A stretch of 10,418 nt of DNA from Rhodobacteraceae bacterium UBA3087. GTDB taxonomy: Bacteria > Pseudomonadota > Alphaproteobacteria > Rhodobacterales > Rhodobacteraceae. The notes beneath the pieces were generated by a model. The model had not been told where the DNA came from and did no database searches. It saw only the letters and a program-made list of their open reading frames with translations. Both the position numbers and the translations under genes were made by a program. Each line of letters starts with the position of its first letter. Within the stretch, counting starts at the first letter, position 1. Of the stretch, positions 1 to 6,944 are shown piece after piece. The stretch covers positions 3,839-14,256 of the forward strand of contig DFBF01000238.1 in assembly GCA_002367285.1 (NCBI GenBank), read 5' to 3'.

Positions 1-405
1 ATGTTACAGACGTTCCAGCCCGAACACCCGGTCATTCGTGCCATCCTGGCGGGTGACGAAGAAGGGTTCTGGAAGGCCGAAGCGGCTGAACGGCGCGCGG
101 CGGGGGTGCCACCTTATGGCCGTCTGGCGGGGATCGTTCTGTCATCGCCCGATGTGCAGGCGGTGTTCGATCTGGGCACCAGCATGGCCCGCGCTGATGG
201 GCCGTTGCGCGATATCGGCGCGCAGGTGTTCGGCCCCGCGCCTGCGCCGATTGCGCGCATCCGTGGGCGTCACCGCGTGCGCCTGTTGGTCAAGGCCGAA
301 AAGACCGCGCCGTTGCAGGCGGCCCTGGCGCGGTGGCTGCGGCAATTCCCGGTCAAGGGCGACATGCGCGTCAGTGTCGATATTGATCCGCAGAGCTTTT
401 ACTGA
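1..405 (+). CDS. priA: Primosomal protein N' (PriA helicase), C-terminal part
   Basis: This is the last 134 codons of the replication-restart helicase PriA, which remodels stalled forks and loads the primosome. It is cut by the left window edge, so the ATG at base 1 is most likely an internal Met. Recognisable family blocks are TFQPEHPVIRAI at residues 4-15, the VPPYGRLAGIVLSSP block at 36-50, GPAPAPIARIRGRHRVRLLVKA at about 78-99 (the C-terminal domain) and the terminal VSVDIDPQSFY. The helicase core, zinc-binding cysteines and N-terminal DNA-binding domain lie outside the window. The gene ends at TGA 403-405 and is convergent with the anti-sigma gene only 18 bp away. No clear terminator hairpin is visible in that gap. 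The family assignment is secure from the motif order. Confidence 0.93.
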   Translation: MLQTFQPEHPVIRAILAGDEEGFWKAEAAERRAAGVPPYGRLAGIVLSSPDVQAVFDLGTSMARADGPLRDIGAQVFGPAPAPIARIRGRHRVRLLVKAEKTAPLQAALARWLRQFPVKGDMRVSVDIDPQSFY

Positions 406-423
406 AGCGGCGCGAATGGCGGG

Positions 424-1191
424 TCAGATCAGTTGATCATAAACCCGGTCCGCCAGCGCGCGCAGGGCAGGGCGCGGCATGTCGCCCACCACGGCATACC
501 CAAGATCGGCATCGTTCCAATACAGGCTTTGGGTGTCGCCCTGGGTGGCAAAGCGAAAGGCGCTGTCGGATTGGCCGGGCTGGTTGGACACATAGAGCGT
601 GATGCGCTGACCTTCGCCGTTTTCATACATATACAGCCCGGCGGGTCCGCTGTCCGACGGCAGAATGCGCCCGCCCATCAGGCGAAACCCGGCGGCGTCC
701 AGATCGGGGGGGCGCATGTCAGTGCCCATGCGTTTGCTCATCCAGCTGTCCATGTGGTCGCGTTGCGTGGCGGCGACTTCGACCGGGTGGACGACTTCGA
801 CCACGAATGTGTCATGGGCGGACATGGCGGCCTGGGCCAGAACCACCTGGGCTTGGCCTGGGCGGGCGATGCCATGGGCAATCCAGCCTGACGCTGTGCC
901 GATCGCCAACATGCCAACCATTACCGCAATGCGCCAGCCCTGCCAGGACGGGGCCGTAGGGGGGGCTGCCTGGTGCAAAGCCCGGGTCAACCGGTCGGGA
1001 AGCGCCGGGTCGGGGGCGGGATACAGCTGTTGCAGGACATCATTCTGGGCGGTCCAGTCGGCCAAAAGGGCCTGTGCCTGGGGGTCTGCGTCCAGCCGTG
1101 CGGTGATCCTGTCGTGTTCCTCGGACGTCAAGGCACCTTCGAAATAGGCGATCAGGTCTTCTTCTATGAGAGGGGCTGGGATCTGGGTCAT
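424..1191 (-). CDS. Anti-sigma factor, single-TM, partner of the adjacent ECF sigma factor
   Basis: A 255-aa protein that by position and layout should bind and hold the ECF sigma factor encoded immediately upstream. The N-terminal part (about residues 8-60, beginning LIEEDLIAYFEGALTSEE) resembles the cytoplasmic helical domain of anti-sigma factors. A single hydrophobic segment at about 86-108 (IAVMVGMLAIGTASGWIAHG) would cross the membrane, leaving some 145 residues in the periplasm as a sensor. There is no cysteine in the protein, so it is not a zinc-binding (ZAS, HxxxCxxC) anti-sigma factor of the ChrR/RsrA kind. Its ATG overlaps the sigma stop codon (ATGA, 1191-1188), the usual sign of translational coupling and matched stoichiometry. 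The signal sensed is unknown. The role is inferred from the gene pair and topology. Confidence 0.85.
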   Translation of the reverse strand: MTQIPAPLIEEDLIAYFEGALTSEEHDRITARLDADPQAQALLADWTAQNDVLQQLYPAPDPALPDRLTRALHQAAPPTAPSWQGWRIAVMVGMLAIGTASGWIAHGIARPGQAQVVLAQAAMSAHDTFVVEVVHPVEVAATQRDHMDSWMSKRMGTDMRPPDLDAAGFRLMGGRILPSDSGPAGLYMYENGEGQRITLYVSNQPGQSDSAFRFATQGDTQSLYWNDADLGYAVVGDMPRPALRALADRVYDQLI

Positions 1192-1694
1192 TCGTGTGTC
1201 TTTCTTCTCACGCTGTCTGCGCGTCCTGTCATGGTGCGCAGGGCGGCGCGGGCGCGGGCCAGGCGGGACATGAACGTGCCTTTGGGAATTTCAAGCGCGG
1301 CGGCGGCTTCGTCGAAACTGGCACCTTCCAGCGCCACCAGCAAGAGGGCGCGGCGCTGATCGTCAGGCAGGCGCGCAATGGCGGCTTCGGTTTCGCGCAA
1401 GGCCATGTGCCCGTCCTGCCCCGCCGGAGTGGCGGGTTCCACGGGCAGGTTTTCAATCGCCACCAGATGCCCCGCCCGCGCGGTGCGGCGCAGGATATCG
1501 CGGTGGCGATTGATCAAAATGCGAAACAGCCAGGCCTTGAGCGAGCCATCCGGCCGCCGAGAGGGCAACGCGGCAACGGCCCGCTCAAGGCAATCCTGAA
1601 CAAGATCGTCACCGGCATCCAGATCACGCATCAAGGCGTGCGCATACCGGCGTAAAGCGGGAATATGGCTTTCGATCTCGTTCAGAGCGGTCAT
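1188..1694 (-). CDS. ECF-type RNA polymerase sigma factor
   Basis: A 168-aa sigma-70 family protein of the extracytoplasmic-function group, containing only regions 2 and 4. Region 2 is at about residues 10-72, with the core-binding stretch DAGDDLVQDCLERA (26-39) and KAWLFRILINRHRD (53-66), which should contact the -10 element. Region 4 is at about 100-153, with RLPDDQRRALLLVALEG and the helix-turn-helix FDEAAAALEIPKGTFMSRLARAR, which contacts the -35. It is the middle gene of a three-gene minus-strand operon: 18 nt after the small exported protein and overlapping the anti-sigma gene by 4 nt. No purine-rich Shine-Dalgarno precedes its ATG (the upstream bases are ACCCTCTCC), so translation probably depends on coupling to the upstream gene. 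The regulon is not shown by the sequence. Confidence 0.93.
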   Translation of the reverse strand: MTALNEIESHIPALRRYAHALMRDLDAGDDLVQDCLERAVAALPSRRPDGSLKAWLFRILINRHRDILRRTARAGHLVAIENLPVEPATPAGQDGHMALRETEAAIARLPDDQRRALLLVALEGASFDEAAAALEIPKGTFMSRLARARAALRTMTGRADSVRRKTHE

Positions 1695-1712
1695 GGAGAG
1701 GGTCCGATCCGA

Positions 1713-2093
1713 TCAGGGACGTGCCAGGTGCCAAACACCCTTCACGCCGTCACCGGTGATGTCGCCCGGCGCGCCATCCTTGAACCACGTATACAGCGGC
1801 ATGCCATTGTGGGTCCACTGACGCGAACCATCCGTGCGCAGGACGATACCGTATGCACCCTGGGGACGTGCGCTGTTGCTGGCTTCGACCGGCGGCCATT
1901 TGACGGCGCAGTCGTCATAGCAGTTGGAGACCGCCGGGGTATCCTTGTCAAAGATATACAGCGACATGCCGTCACCATTGGTCAGGACCTGACCCTTGGC
2001 GCTGACGCCATTTTGAATGACCGCACCGGCCAAGGCGGCGGTGCCGACAAAAGCAGTAACCAGGGTCATCGCCAGAGTGTTCTTCAGTTTCAC
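1713..2093 (-). CDS. Small exported protein with 'secreted repeat' (Lipoprotein_15-like) domain
   Basis: A 126-aa exported protein. A Sec signal peptide is seen at 1-22 (MKLKN, hydrophobic core TLAMTLVTAFVGTAALA, cleavage probably before GAV). There is no lipobox Cys, so it should be periplasmic rather than lipidated. The mature part matches the short 'secreted repeat of unknown function' family: LTNGDGMSLYIFDKD, then SNCYDDCAVKWPPV with Cys58 and Cys62, then the second half DGSRQWTHNGMPLYTWFKDGAPGDITGDGVKGVW. The two cysteines could form a disulfide. The start codon is GTG, chosen because AAGGAG lies 6-7 nt upstream and the signal peptide begins there. It is the first gene of the operon with the ECF sigma and anti-sigma, suggesting it is both a target and a partner of that system. 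The molecular function of the family is not known. Confidence 0.88.
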   Translation of the reverse strand: MKLKNTLAMTLVTAFVGTAALAGAVIQNGVSAKGQVLTNGDGMSLYIFDKDTPAVSNCYDDCAVKWPPVEASNSARPQGAYGIVLRTDGSRQWTHNGMPLYTWFKDGAPGDITGDGVKGVWHLARP

Positions 2094-2147
2094 GTCTTTC
2101 TCCTTTGCAAGTCATGTGCCGGTGTATGCGTGACCGACACATAGAAA

Positions 2148-2173
2148 GACGCTGGGGATGTAGGAATAATCCC
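2148..2173 (-). promoter_or_regulatory. Candidate ECF sigma-dependent promoter of the exported protein-sigma-anti-sigma operon
   Basis: On the minus strand GGGAT (2173-2169) is followed after exactly 17 nt by CGTC (2151-2148). This is the general layout of ECF promoters, with a G/A-rich -35 and a CGTC-like -10. It lies about 55 nt upstream of the GTG start of the operon and 17 nt after the stop of the sulfur transporter gene. Autoregulation is the norm for ECF operons. The motif is short, so this is a candidate only. Confidence 0.4.
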
Positions 2174-2190
2174 GATGAGGGTGAAAGAAA

Positions 2191-3252
2191 TTAGGTGGCG
2201 GGAACGGGGTGCCTTTGATCCACCAGAACATCTGTGACCACCGCGCCGATCCACATGCAAAACAGCGCAAGCCAAGCCGTGCCGACAAAGATCGACCCGC
2301 CCGTGACGCCCGCGCCAATGGCACAGCCGCCCGCCAGCATGGCACCGAAGCCCATCAAGATTGCGCCTGTCATAGAACGGCGCATGATGGCCTCGCCTTC
2401 AAAGCCCTGCCATTTGAACTCCTTGGTGAACCAGGACGCGAAAAAGGCACCGATCACCACGCCGGGCACCAGGCCGACGTCGAATTCCAGCACCGGGTCG
2501 GGGATCAGGAAAAACATCAGCGTATTGGCCGAGGGGCCCGAAAAGGTGGCCGAGGTGACCGAAACCGGTTCAAACGCCACCAGGCTGAGGTTGTAGGTCA
2601 GCACCCAGCCCAAGGCGACGGCGAAGCCCACGCCAGAGCCAAAGATCAGGCGTTGCGCGCCCATATTGGCCCGTCTGGCAATCACGATGGCGACAACGGC
2701 GGTGATCAGGCCCAGGGCCAGGCCGGTCCAGTCCGGCAGGCGCAGTGCGGTCAAAAGGTTCACATTGGTGCCGCCTTTGGTCATCCACAATCTGGCCAGG
2801 TAATCGCGTGCCGGGGACAGCCTGCCATGCAGGCTCATCTGTGCGACGACGGCGAACAACAGCCCGGACATGACGCTGCGCAGGTTTCCGGTGGCTGCCA
2901 GCACCAGCAAACGGCCCGAACAGCCCCGCGCCAGCACCATGCCGACGCCGAACATGAGGCCACCGATGATGGCGCCGGACCAGGACCCGGTGACGGCCAT
3001 CATGCGGGCATCTTCGGGGCGCATCAGGCCCAGAAGGGACGCGCCCTGCACCCAGACCAGCGCGGTTGAAAAGGTCAAAAGCCAGACAGCGACCGAGCTG
3101 TCCAACGCCTTGCGGGCGAATTCCACGGCCGCGGCGCGCAGGCAGAACCGCGCCCGCTGTGCCGAGACGCCAAAGACGATGCCGGTGATCAAGCCAAACA
3201 GCGCGCTTGTCGGTTCTTCGCCGATACGTTCTACGATGGGCAGAATGTCCAT
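2191..3252 (-). CDS. YeeE/YedE family sulfur (thiosulfate-type) transporter
   Basis: A 353-aa polytopic inner-membrane protein of the YeeE/YedE (PF04143) family, whose characterised member TsuA/YeeE takes up thiosulfate. Two pseudo-symmetric halves are visible, each with the family's small-residue/Cys segments: SAQRARFCLRAA (Cys37), GMVLARGCSGRLLVLAATGN (Cys111) and, in the second half, AMLAGGCAIGAGVTGGS (Cys310). The conserved cysteines are thought to pass the thiosulfate through the membrane. About nine hydrophobic segments can be counted. The ATG at 3252 has AAGGAG five nt upstream. It is a long, two-domain type rather than one of the split short subunits. No TusA-like or rhodanese gene accompanies it here. 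It is divergent from the MFS gene across a 146-bp control region, and 97 bp separate it from the ECF operon downstream. The exact substrate is inferred. Confidence 0.9.
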   Translation of the reverse strand: MDILPIVERIGEEPTSALFGLITGIVFGVSAQRARFCLRAAAVEFARKALDSSVAVWLLTFSTALVWVQGASLLGLMRPEDARMMAVTGSWSGAIIGGLMFGVGMVLARGCSGRLLVLAATGNLRSVMSGLLFAVVAQMSLHGRLSPARDYLARLWMTKGGTNVNLLTALRLPDWTGLALGLITAVVAIVIARRANMGAQRLIFGSGVGFAVALGWVLTYNLSLVAFEPVSVTSATFSGPSANTLMFFLIPDPVLEFDVGLVPGVVIGAFFASWFTKEFKWQGFEGEAIMRRSMTGAILMGFGAMLAGGCAIGAGVTGGSIFVGTAWLALFCMWIGAVVTDVLVDQRHPVPAT

Positions 3253-3320
3253 TGGTTCTCCTTACGGGCACTCGGTGAGGATCTGGCATGTTTTATGGGG
3301 TTGGATTGGTGTGCTTGCCT

Positions 3321-3332
3321 TGACATATGTCA
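3321..3332. promoter_or_regulatory. Perfect 12-bp palindrome in the divergent control region, candidate operator
   Basis: TGACATATGTCA is its own reverse complement and lies midway between the divergent sulfur transporter (start 3252) and MFS gene (start about 3399). It overlaps a TTGACA hexamer (3320-3325) that could be a -35 element for the rightward gene, though no good -10 is seen at 17 nt (GGTATT at 3343-3348). Six bases further right lies a second inverted repeat, ATGCG-N6-CGCAT (3338-3353). The layout suits a dimeric repressor or activator site, but the regulator is not in the window. Confidence 0.4.
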
Positions 3333-3398
3333 GAAATATGCGGGTATTCGCATGTGATTTCCCCTCGTCAGTGCCAGATTTCCGGCGTATGGCGGGGG

Positions 3399-4640
3399 AT
3401 GACGACGCGACACCACATCCTGACTTTGGACGAATCCAAAGCCCTGCCCACATGGCGGCGACCCGTTTTTCTGCTGTTGCTGATGGCGGCAGCTATGCCG
3501 ATTGCCTTTTCGACCTGGTCGGCCCTGTTGAATAACTGGGTGATCGACGTGGTCGATTTCACCGGGGTCGAGATCGGCTGGCTGCACACAGTGCGCGAAA
3601 TTCCGGGGTTTCTGGCGATTGGTGTGATTGCTTTGATGATGGTCATGCGCGAACAGGTGTTGGGTGTCGTGGCCTTGGGCCTGTTGGGCGTCGCGACCGC
3701 GCTGACGGCCTGGTTCCCGTCCCTGGGCGGCATTCTGGTGCTGACCATGCTCAGCTCGATCGGGTTCCATTATTATGAGACCGTGAACCAGTCGTTACAG
3801 CTGCAATGGATCGACAAGAAGAAAGCGCCGCAGATGTTGGGCTGGATCATGGCGGTGGGATCTGCGGCCTCGCTGGTCGCTTACGGGCTGTTGGTCGTCA
3901 CCTGGAAAAGCTTCGATCTGTCGTACAACTTTGTCTATATGGTGTCAGGCGGCGTCACCGCGGCCATCGCCGTGTTCTGCTTCTTTGCCTATCCGCAATT
4001 CGAAAGCCCTGAGCCGCAGTTGAAGACCTTCGTGCTGCGCCGCCGATACTGGCTGTATTATGCGTTGCAGGCCATGGCGGGCGCGCGGCGTCAGATTTTC
4101 ACAGTGTTTGCGGCCTTCATGATGGTCGAACGGTTCGGGTTCGAGGTGCACGAGATCACCGCGCTGTTCCTGATCAACTTTGTCGCAAACATGATCTTTG
4201 CGCCTTTGATGGGCAAGGCCGTGTCGATCTGGGGCGAACGCCGCGCGTTGGCGTTTGAATACATTGGGCTGGTCATCGTGTTTCTGGCCTATGGCGGGAT
4301 TTACTATTTCGGCTGGGGCGTGGTGCTGGCGGCGACGCTGTATGTGATCGACCACATGTTCTTTGCCCTGGCGTTTGCGTTGAAAACCTATTTTCAGAAG
4401 ATCGCGGATACACAGGATATCGCGCCCACGGCGGCGGTGGCCTTTACCATAAACCATATCGCGGCGGTGTTCCTGCCCGCGGTGCTGGGATACCTGTGGG
4501 TGGTCTCGCCCGGTGCGGTGTTTGGCCTGGCGGCTGGCATGGCTTGCGTGTCGCTCGCGCTGGCGCTGATGATCCCGCGCCACCCTGAAAAGGGCAACGA
4601 AACCGTGTTTTCACGATTTGTTGCATCCCCTGCCGAGTAG
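3399..4640 (+). CDS. MFS transporter
   Basis: A 413-aa integral membrane protein with the length and roughly twelve hydrophobic segments of the Major Facilitator Superfamily. TM1 is at about residues 22-42 (RPVFLLLLMAAAMPIAFSTW). Charged loops are typical, for example QWIDKKKAPQMLGW between TM4 and TM5, and FVLRRRYW begins the second half. The reading frame is open back to an ATG at 3327, which would add 24 residues. I prefer 3399 because the earlier ATG lies inside the palindrome and possible promoter and its 24 residues look unlike protein. The site at 3399 has only a G-rich stretch (GGCGGGGG) directly before it, so the start is uncertain. The substrate cannot be read from the sequence. Its divergent pairing with a sulfur transporter is suggestive but not proof of a shared role. 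Confidence 0.85.
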   Translation: MTTRHHILTLDESKALPTWRRPVFLLLLMAAAMPIAFSTWSALLNNWVIDVVDFTGVEIGWLHTVREIPGFLAIGVIALMMVMREQVLGVVALGLLGVATALTAWFPSLGGILVLTMLSSIGFHYYETVNQSLQLQWIDKKKAPQMLGWIMAVGSAASLVAYGLLVVTWKSFDLSYNFVYMVSGGVTAAIAVFCFFAYPQFESPEPQLKTFVLRRRYWLYYALQAMAGARRQIFTVFAAFMMVERFGFEVHEITALFLINFVANMIFAPLMGKAVSIWGERRALAFEYIGLVIVFLAYGGIYYFGWGVVLAATLYVIDHMFFALAFALKTYFQKIADTQDIAPTAAVAFTINHIAAVFLPAVLGYLWVVSPGAVFGLAAGMACVSLALALMIPRHPEKGNETVFSRFVASPAE

Positions 4641-4691
4641 CGCAGGCGCGTATGCGTTGCTATCTATGAGGTCAGCGAACAGGAGGCTTGC

Positions 4692-5339
4692 ATGTTCTTT
4701 GCCCAAAAGAAGACCGAGATGGTGACACAGGATACGGCCCTGCCGGGGCGTACGACATCAGTGATGGCCGACACGGTGCATCACGTGTTTGGCCGCCCAT
4801 TGGCCATGGATGTGCCGGACGGCATGCAGGTCGCGGTGTTTGCCATGGGGTGTTACTGGGGTGTTGAACGCAAATTTTGGCAGGTGCCGGGTGTGTGGCT
4901 GACCATGGTCGGCAACGCGGGCGGGTTCACACCGCACCCCACCTATGAAGAAACCTGTACCGGTAAAACCGGCCATACCGAAGCGGTTCGCGTGGTGTTT
5001 GACCCCGCTATCGTGACCTACCAAGACCTGCTGAAACTGTTCTGGGAAGGTCACGACCCAACCCAGGGCATGCGACAGGGCAATGACATGGGGACGCAAT
5101 ACCGCTCGGCCCTCTTTGCGATGGACGAAGCTCAGCTCAAGGCCGCGCACCGCTCGGCCACAGATTTCGCTCCGAAACTAGCGGCCGCAGGCTTCGGGCC
5201 AATCACCACCGAAATCACCCAGGCCGGCCCGTTCTATCCGGCCGAGGAATACCACCAGCAATACCTGTCCAAGAACCCGGCGGGCTATTGCGGTATCGGT
5301 GGCACTGGCGTGACCTGCCCAATCGGCACCGGCGCCTAA
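4692..5339 (+). CDS. msrA: Peptide-methionine (S)-S-oxide reductase MsrA
   Basis: A 215-aa enzyme that reduces methionine-S-sulfoxide in proteins and free Met(O), repairing oxidative damage using thioredoxin. The catalytic cysteine is Cys54 in GCYWGVERKFW (family usual GCFWG). Further family blocks are GNAGG (74-78; usually GYAGG, so the Tyr is replaced by Asn), GHTEAVRVVFDP (94-105), the GTQYRSA block (134-140) and the C-terminal GYCGIGGTGVTCP. The last block holds Cys200 and Cys209, the resolving/recycling cysteines of three-Cys MsrAs. An N-terminal extension of about 45 residues precedes the catalytic core, with no obvious signal peptide, so the protein is probably cytoplasmic. AGGAGG lies five nt before the ATG, a strong ribosome binding site. 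It starts 51 bp after the MFS gene and might be co-transcribed. Confidence 0.96.
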   Translation: MFFAQKKTEMVTQDTALPGRTTSVMADTVHHVFGRPLAMDVPDGMQVAVFAMGCYWGVERKFWQVPGVWLTMVGNAGGFTPHPTYEETCTGKTGHTEAVRVVFDPAIVTYQDLLKLFWEGHDPTQGMRQGNDMGTQYRSALFAMDEAQLKAAHRSATDFAPKLAAAGFGPITTEITQAGPFYPAEEYHQQYLSKNPAGYCGIGGTGVTCPIGTGA

Positions 5340-5419
5340 ACCCCCGCCCAATCGGACGGGTCTCACCGGAAAGGGACCTTCCTTTTCCTCTTGCCCCAAA
5401 TATCCTCGCCGAAGGCACA

Positions 5420-5441
5420 CGCTTTTCGCTTGCGAAAAGCG
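5420..5441. repeat. Perfect 10-bp inverted repeat (hairpin) in the msrA-prmA gap
   Basis: CGCTTTTCGC and GCGAAAAGCG are separated by only TT, giving a perfect 10-bp stem. It is preceded by CTTGCCCCAAATATCCTCG (5391-5409), a phrase I recall as common after genes in Rhodobacteraceae (memory, unchecked). A second small hairpin, GCCGC-AAG-GCGGC, follows at 5463-5475. There is no T-run after the stem, so a simple intrinsic terminator is doubtful. The rest of the 229-bp gap holds nothing I can name. Confidence 0.5.
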
Positions 5442-5568
5442 CCACGCCCAACCAGAGGCGACGCCGCAAGGCGGCAACGATAGGGCGGGAGCCCCACCAC
5501 CGGTCCACACCGCTTGACCCGACACGCCCCCCCGTCTACGCCCTGACGTGAACACGAAAGGACATGAC

Positions 5569-6441
5569 ATGCCCACCTGGACCGCCCTGACCACCCTCTC
5601 TGGCAAAGACCAAGCCGAGGCGCTGGGCGCCGCGATGGAGGCCCTGATCCCTGAACCCACCGGCATTGGCGTGTTCGAGGTCGAGGACGACAGCGGGTTG
5701 TGGGAAGTCGGCGGCTATTTCACCGAAACCCCGGACGCCGCCGGTCTGGCCCTGTTGGCCGCCATACATGGTGCCAAGGGTTTCATTGTGTCCGAACTGC
5801 CCGAAACGGATTGGGTCGCGCACGTGCGCCGCGAACTTTCCCCGGTCGAGGCCGGGCGCTTCTTCGTCTATGGCAGCCACGACAAGGATAAGGTGCCGAC
5901 TGGCAAGGTCGCCCTGTTGATCGAAGCCGCGATGGCGTTCGGCACCGGCCACCACGGCACCACACTGGGTTGCTTACGCGCGCTGGATCGGATCGCCACG
6001 AACGGCTTTGTCGGCAAGAACGTCGCCGACATCGGCTGTGGCACCGCCGTGCTGGCGATGGCGGCCGCCCGGATCTGGCCCAACCCGGTTCTGGCAGGCG
6101 ACATCGACCAGGTCGCGGTGGATGTGGCCAAGGCCAATGTCGCCGCCAACCACCTGGAAGAACGTGTGCATTGTGTCGAGGCCGCAGGCTTTGACGCCCC
6201 CGCCCTGCGCGAGGCCGCGCCGTTTGATCTGGTCTTTGCCAACATCCTGAAAGGGCCGCTGATTGGCCTTGCCCCGGACATGGGTGATTCTGTCGCACCA
6301 CATGGTTTCGCCATATTGTCGGGGATTCTGAACCCCCAGGCGGATGAGGTGATCGCGGTTTATCGCCAAAACGGCTTCAATCTGGTCAATCGCGATGAGA
6401 TTGTTGACTGGACGACGCTAACGCTTCAGCGCGCGCCTTAA
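5569..6441 (+). CDS. prmA: Ribosomal protein L11 methyltransferase PrmA
   Basis: A 290-aa class I SAM-dependent methyltransferase that trimethylates ribosomal protein L11 on lysines and its N-terminus. The N-terminal domain (about residues 1-60) should bind L11. The catalytic part shows AMAFGTGHHGTT (about 121-132, equivalent to the family's FGTGTHPTT loop), the glycine-rich SAM-binding motif I VADIGCGTAVLAMAAA (152-167), an acidic residue block GDIDQVAV (about 177-184) and FDLVFANILKGPL (219-231), the family signature around NIL. The frame is open back to a GTG at 5548. The ATG at 5569 is chosen because AAAGGA lies six nt before it and the protein then starts MPTWTAL, as expected for the family. 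It stands alone, with a hairpin after its stop. Confidence 0.95.
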   Translation: MPTWTALTTLSGKDQAEALGAAMEALIPEPTGIGVFEVEDDSGLWEVGGYFTETPDAAGLALLAAIHGAKGFIVSELPETDWVAHVRRELSPVEAGRFFVYGSHDKDKVPTGKVALLIEAAMAFGTGHHGTTLGCLRALDRIATNGFVGKNVADIGCGTAVLAMAAARIWPNPVLAGDIDQVAVDVAKANVAANHLEERVHCVEAAGFDAPALREAAPFDLVFANILKGPLIGLAPDMGDSVAPHGFAILSGILNPQADEVIAVYRQNGFNLVNRDEIVDWTTLTLQRAP

Positions 6442-6446
6442 AAACG

Positions 6447-6471
6447 ACCTGGAAACAATCGGTTTCCAGGT
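6447..6471 (+). terminator. Hairpin after prmA, weak terminator candidate
   Basis: A perfect 10-bp inverted repeat, ACCTGGAAAC and GTTTCCAGGT with loop AATCG, begins six nt after the prmA stop. It is followed by TATTTG, a poor T-tract, and preceded by AAAAA on the left, so termination efficiency is uncertain. Position and perfect stem make transcription termination or 3'-end stabilisation the likely role. Confidence 0.6.
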
Positions 6472-6543
6472 ATTTGCCACATTCTCGCCGCATTTCGCCC
6501 GAATATTGTCATTGTTGGTGGGGGCCAGCAAATGGAGGCGAAG

Positions 6544-6891
6544 ATGGCAGACGCCAACTACGTCAAATTCAATAAACGGCTGCGCTCCATCGATCGCAAT
6601 CACCGCAAACTGTCACGCGGTTACGTGCAGCTGGTCGAGCGCGATGGGATCCTCGTCCCCCAATCGCGCCGTACCGCACGCCGTGGTTTTCCGTTCCGGG
6701 GTCTTCTGCTGACCCTCGCGGTATTCCTTGTCTTCAAGGGGTTCCTGTTGGCTCAACTTGGTCCGATCACCTATGAAGGTCGGGTCGATAAATTGGCGGT
6801 CGGCAATGCGGTCGAACAGGCAGGGGCCTGGGCGATGACGGCAGATCCGATCACCGTATGGGTTGCGGGCCAGCTGGCACCGTTGTTCTGA
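6544..6891 (+). CDS. Conserved hypothetical protein, one transmembrane segment
   Basis: A 115-aa protein of unknown function that I associate with a Rhodobacterales-conserved hypothetical family. The N-terminal half is basic and soluble (KFNKRLRSIDRNHRKLSRGY at about 8-27). One hydrophobic segment lies at about 53-72 (GLLLTLAVFLVFKGFLLAQL), followed by a short domain VDKLAVGNAVEQAGAWAMTADPITVW. The topology suggests the basic N-terminus in the cytoplasm and the C-terminus in the periplasm, with the TM acting as an anchor. The frame also has an ATG at 6532, but GGAGG (6534-6538) lies five nt before the ATG at 6544, which settles the start. It is monocistronic: 102 bp after prmA, and followed by a strong terminator. 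No catalytic motif is visible. Confidence 0.8.
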   Translation: MADANYVKFNKRLRSIDRNHRKLSRGYVQLVERDGILVPQSRRTARRGFPFRGLLLTLAVFLVFKGFLLAQLGPITYEGRVDKLAVGNAVEQAGAWAMTADPITVWVAGQLAPLF

Positions 6892-6944
6892 CGAAATTCA
6901 ATGGGCGTCCGGGATTGTCCCCCCGGTTGTCCGACCTGTGAACA

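Noticed and set aside
2209..3069. Long plus-strand open frame (286 codons) opposite the sulfur transporter gene
   Set aside because: It is antisense to a clear membrane protein gene, and its composition (rich in His, Gln, Gly, Arg and Ala, no domain) is what the complement of a hydrophobic GC-rich gene gives.
3341..3370. Second ECF-type promoter (GGGTA...CGTC) upstream of the MFS gene
   Set aside because: The spacing is 19 rather than 17 nt and the -35 does not match GGGAT, so it does not support a shared sigma regulon.
3327..3398. Longer start for the MFS transporter
   Set aside because: The ATG at 3327 is inside the palindrome and probable promoter region, lacks a Shine-Dalgarno, and adds residues unlike an MFS N-terminus.
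5317..5355. Direct repeat GCCCAATCGG at 5317-5326 and 5346-5355 around the msrA stop
   Set aside because: A single 10-bp duplication in GC-rich DNA is weak evidence and suggests no function.
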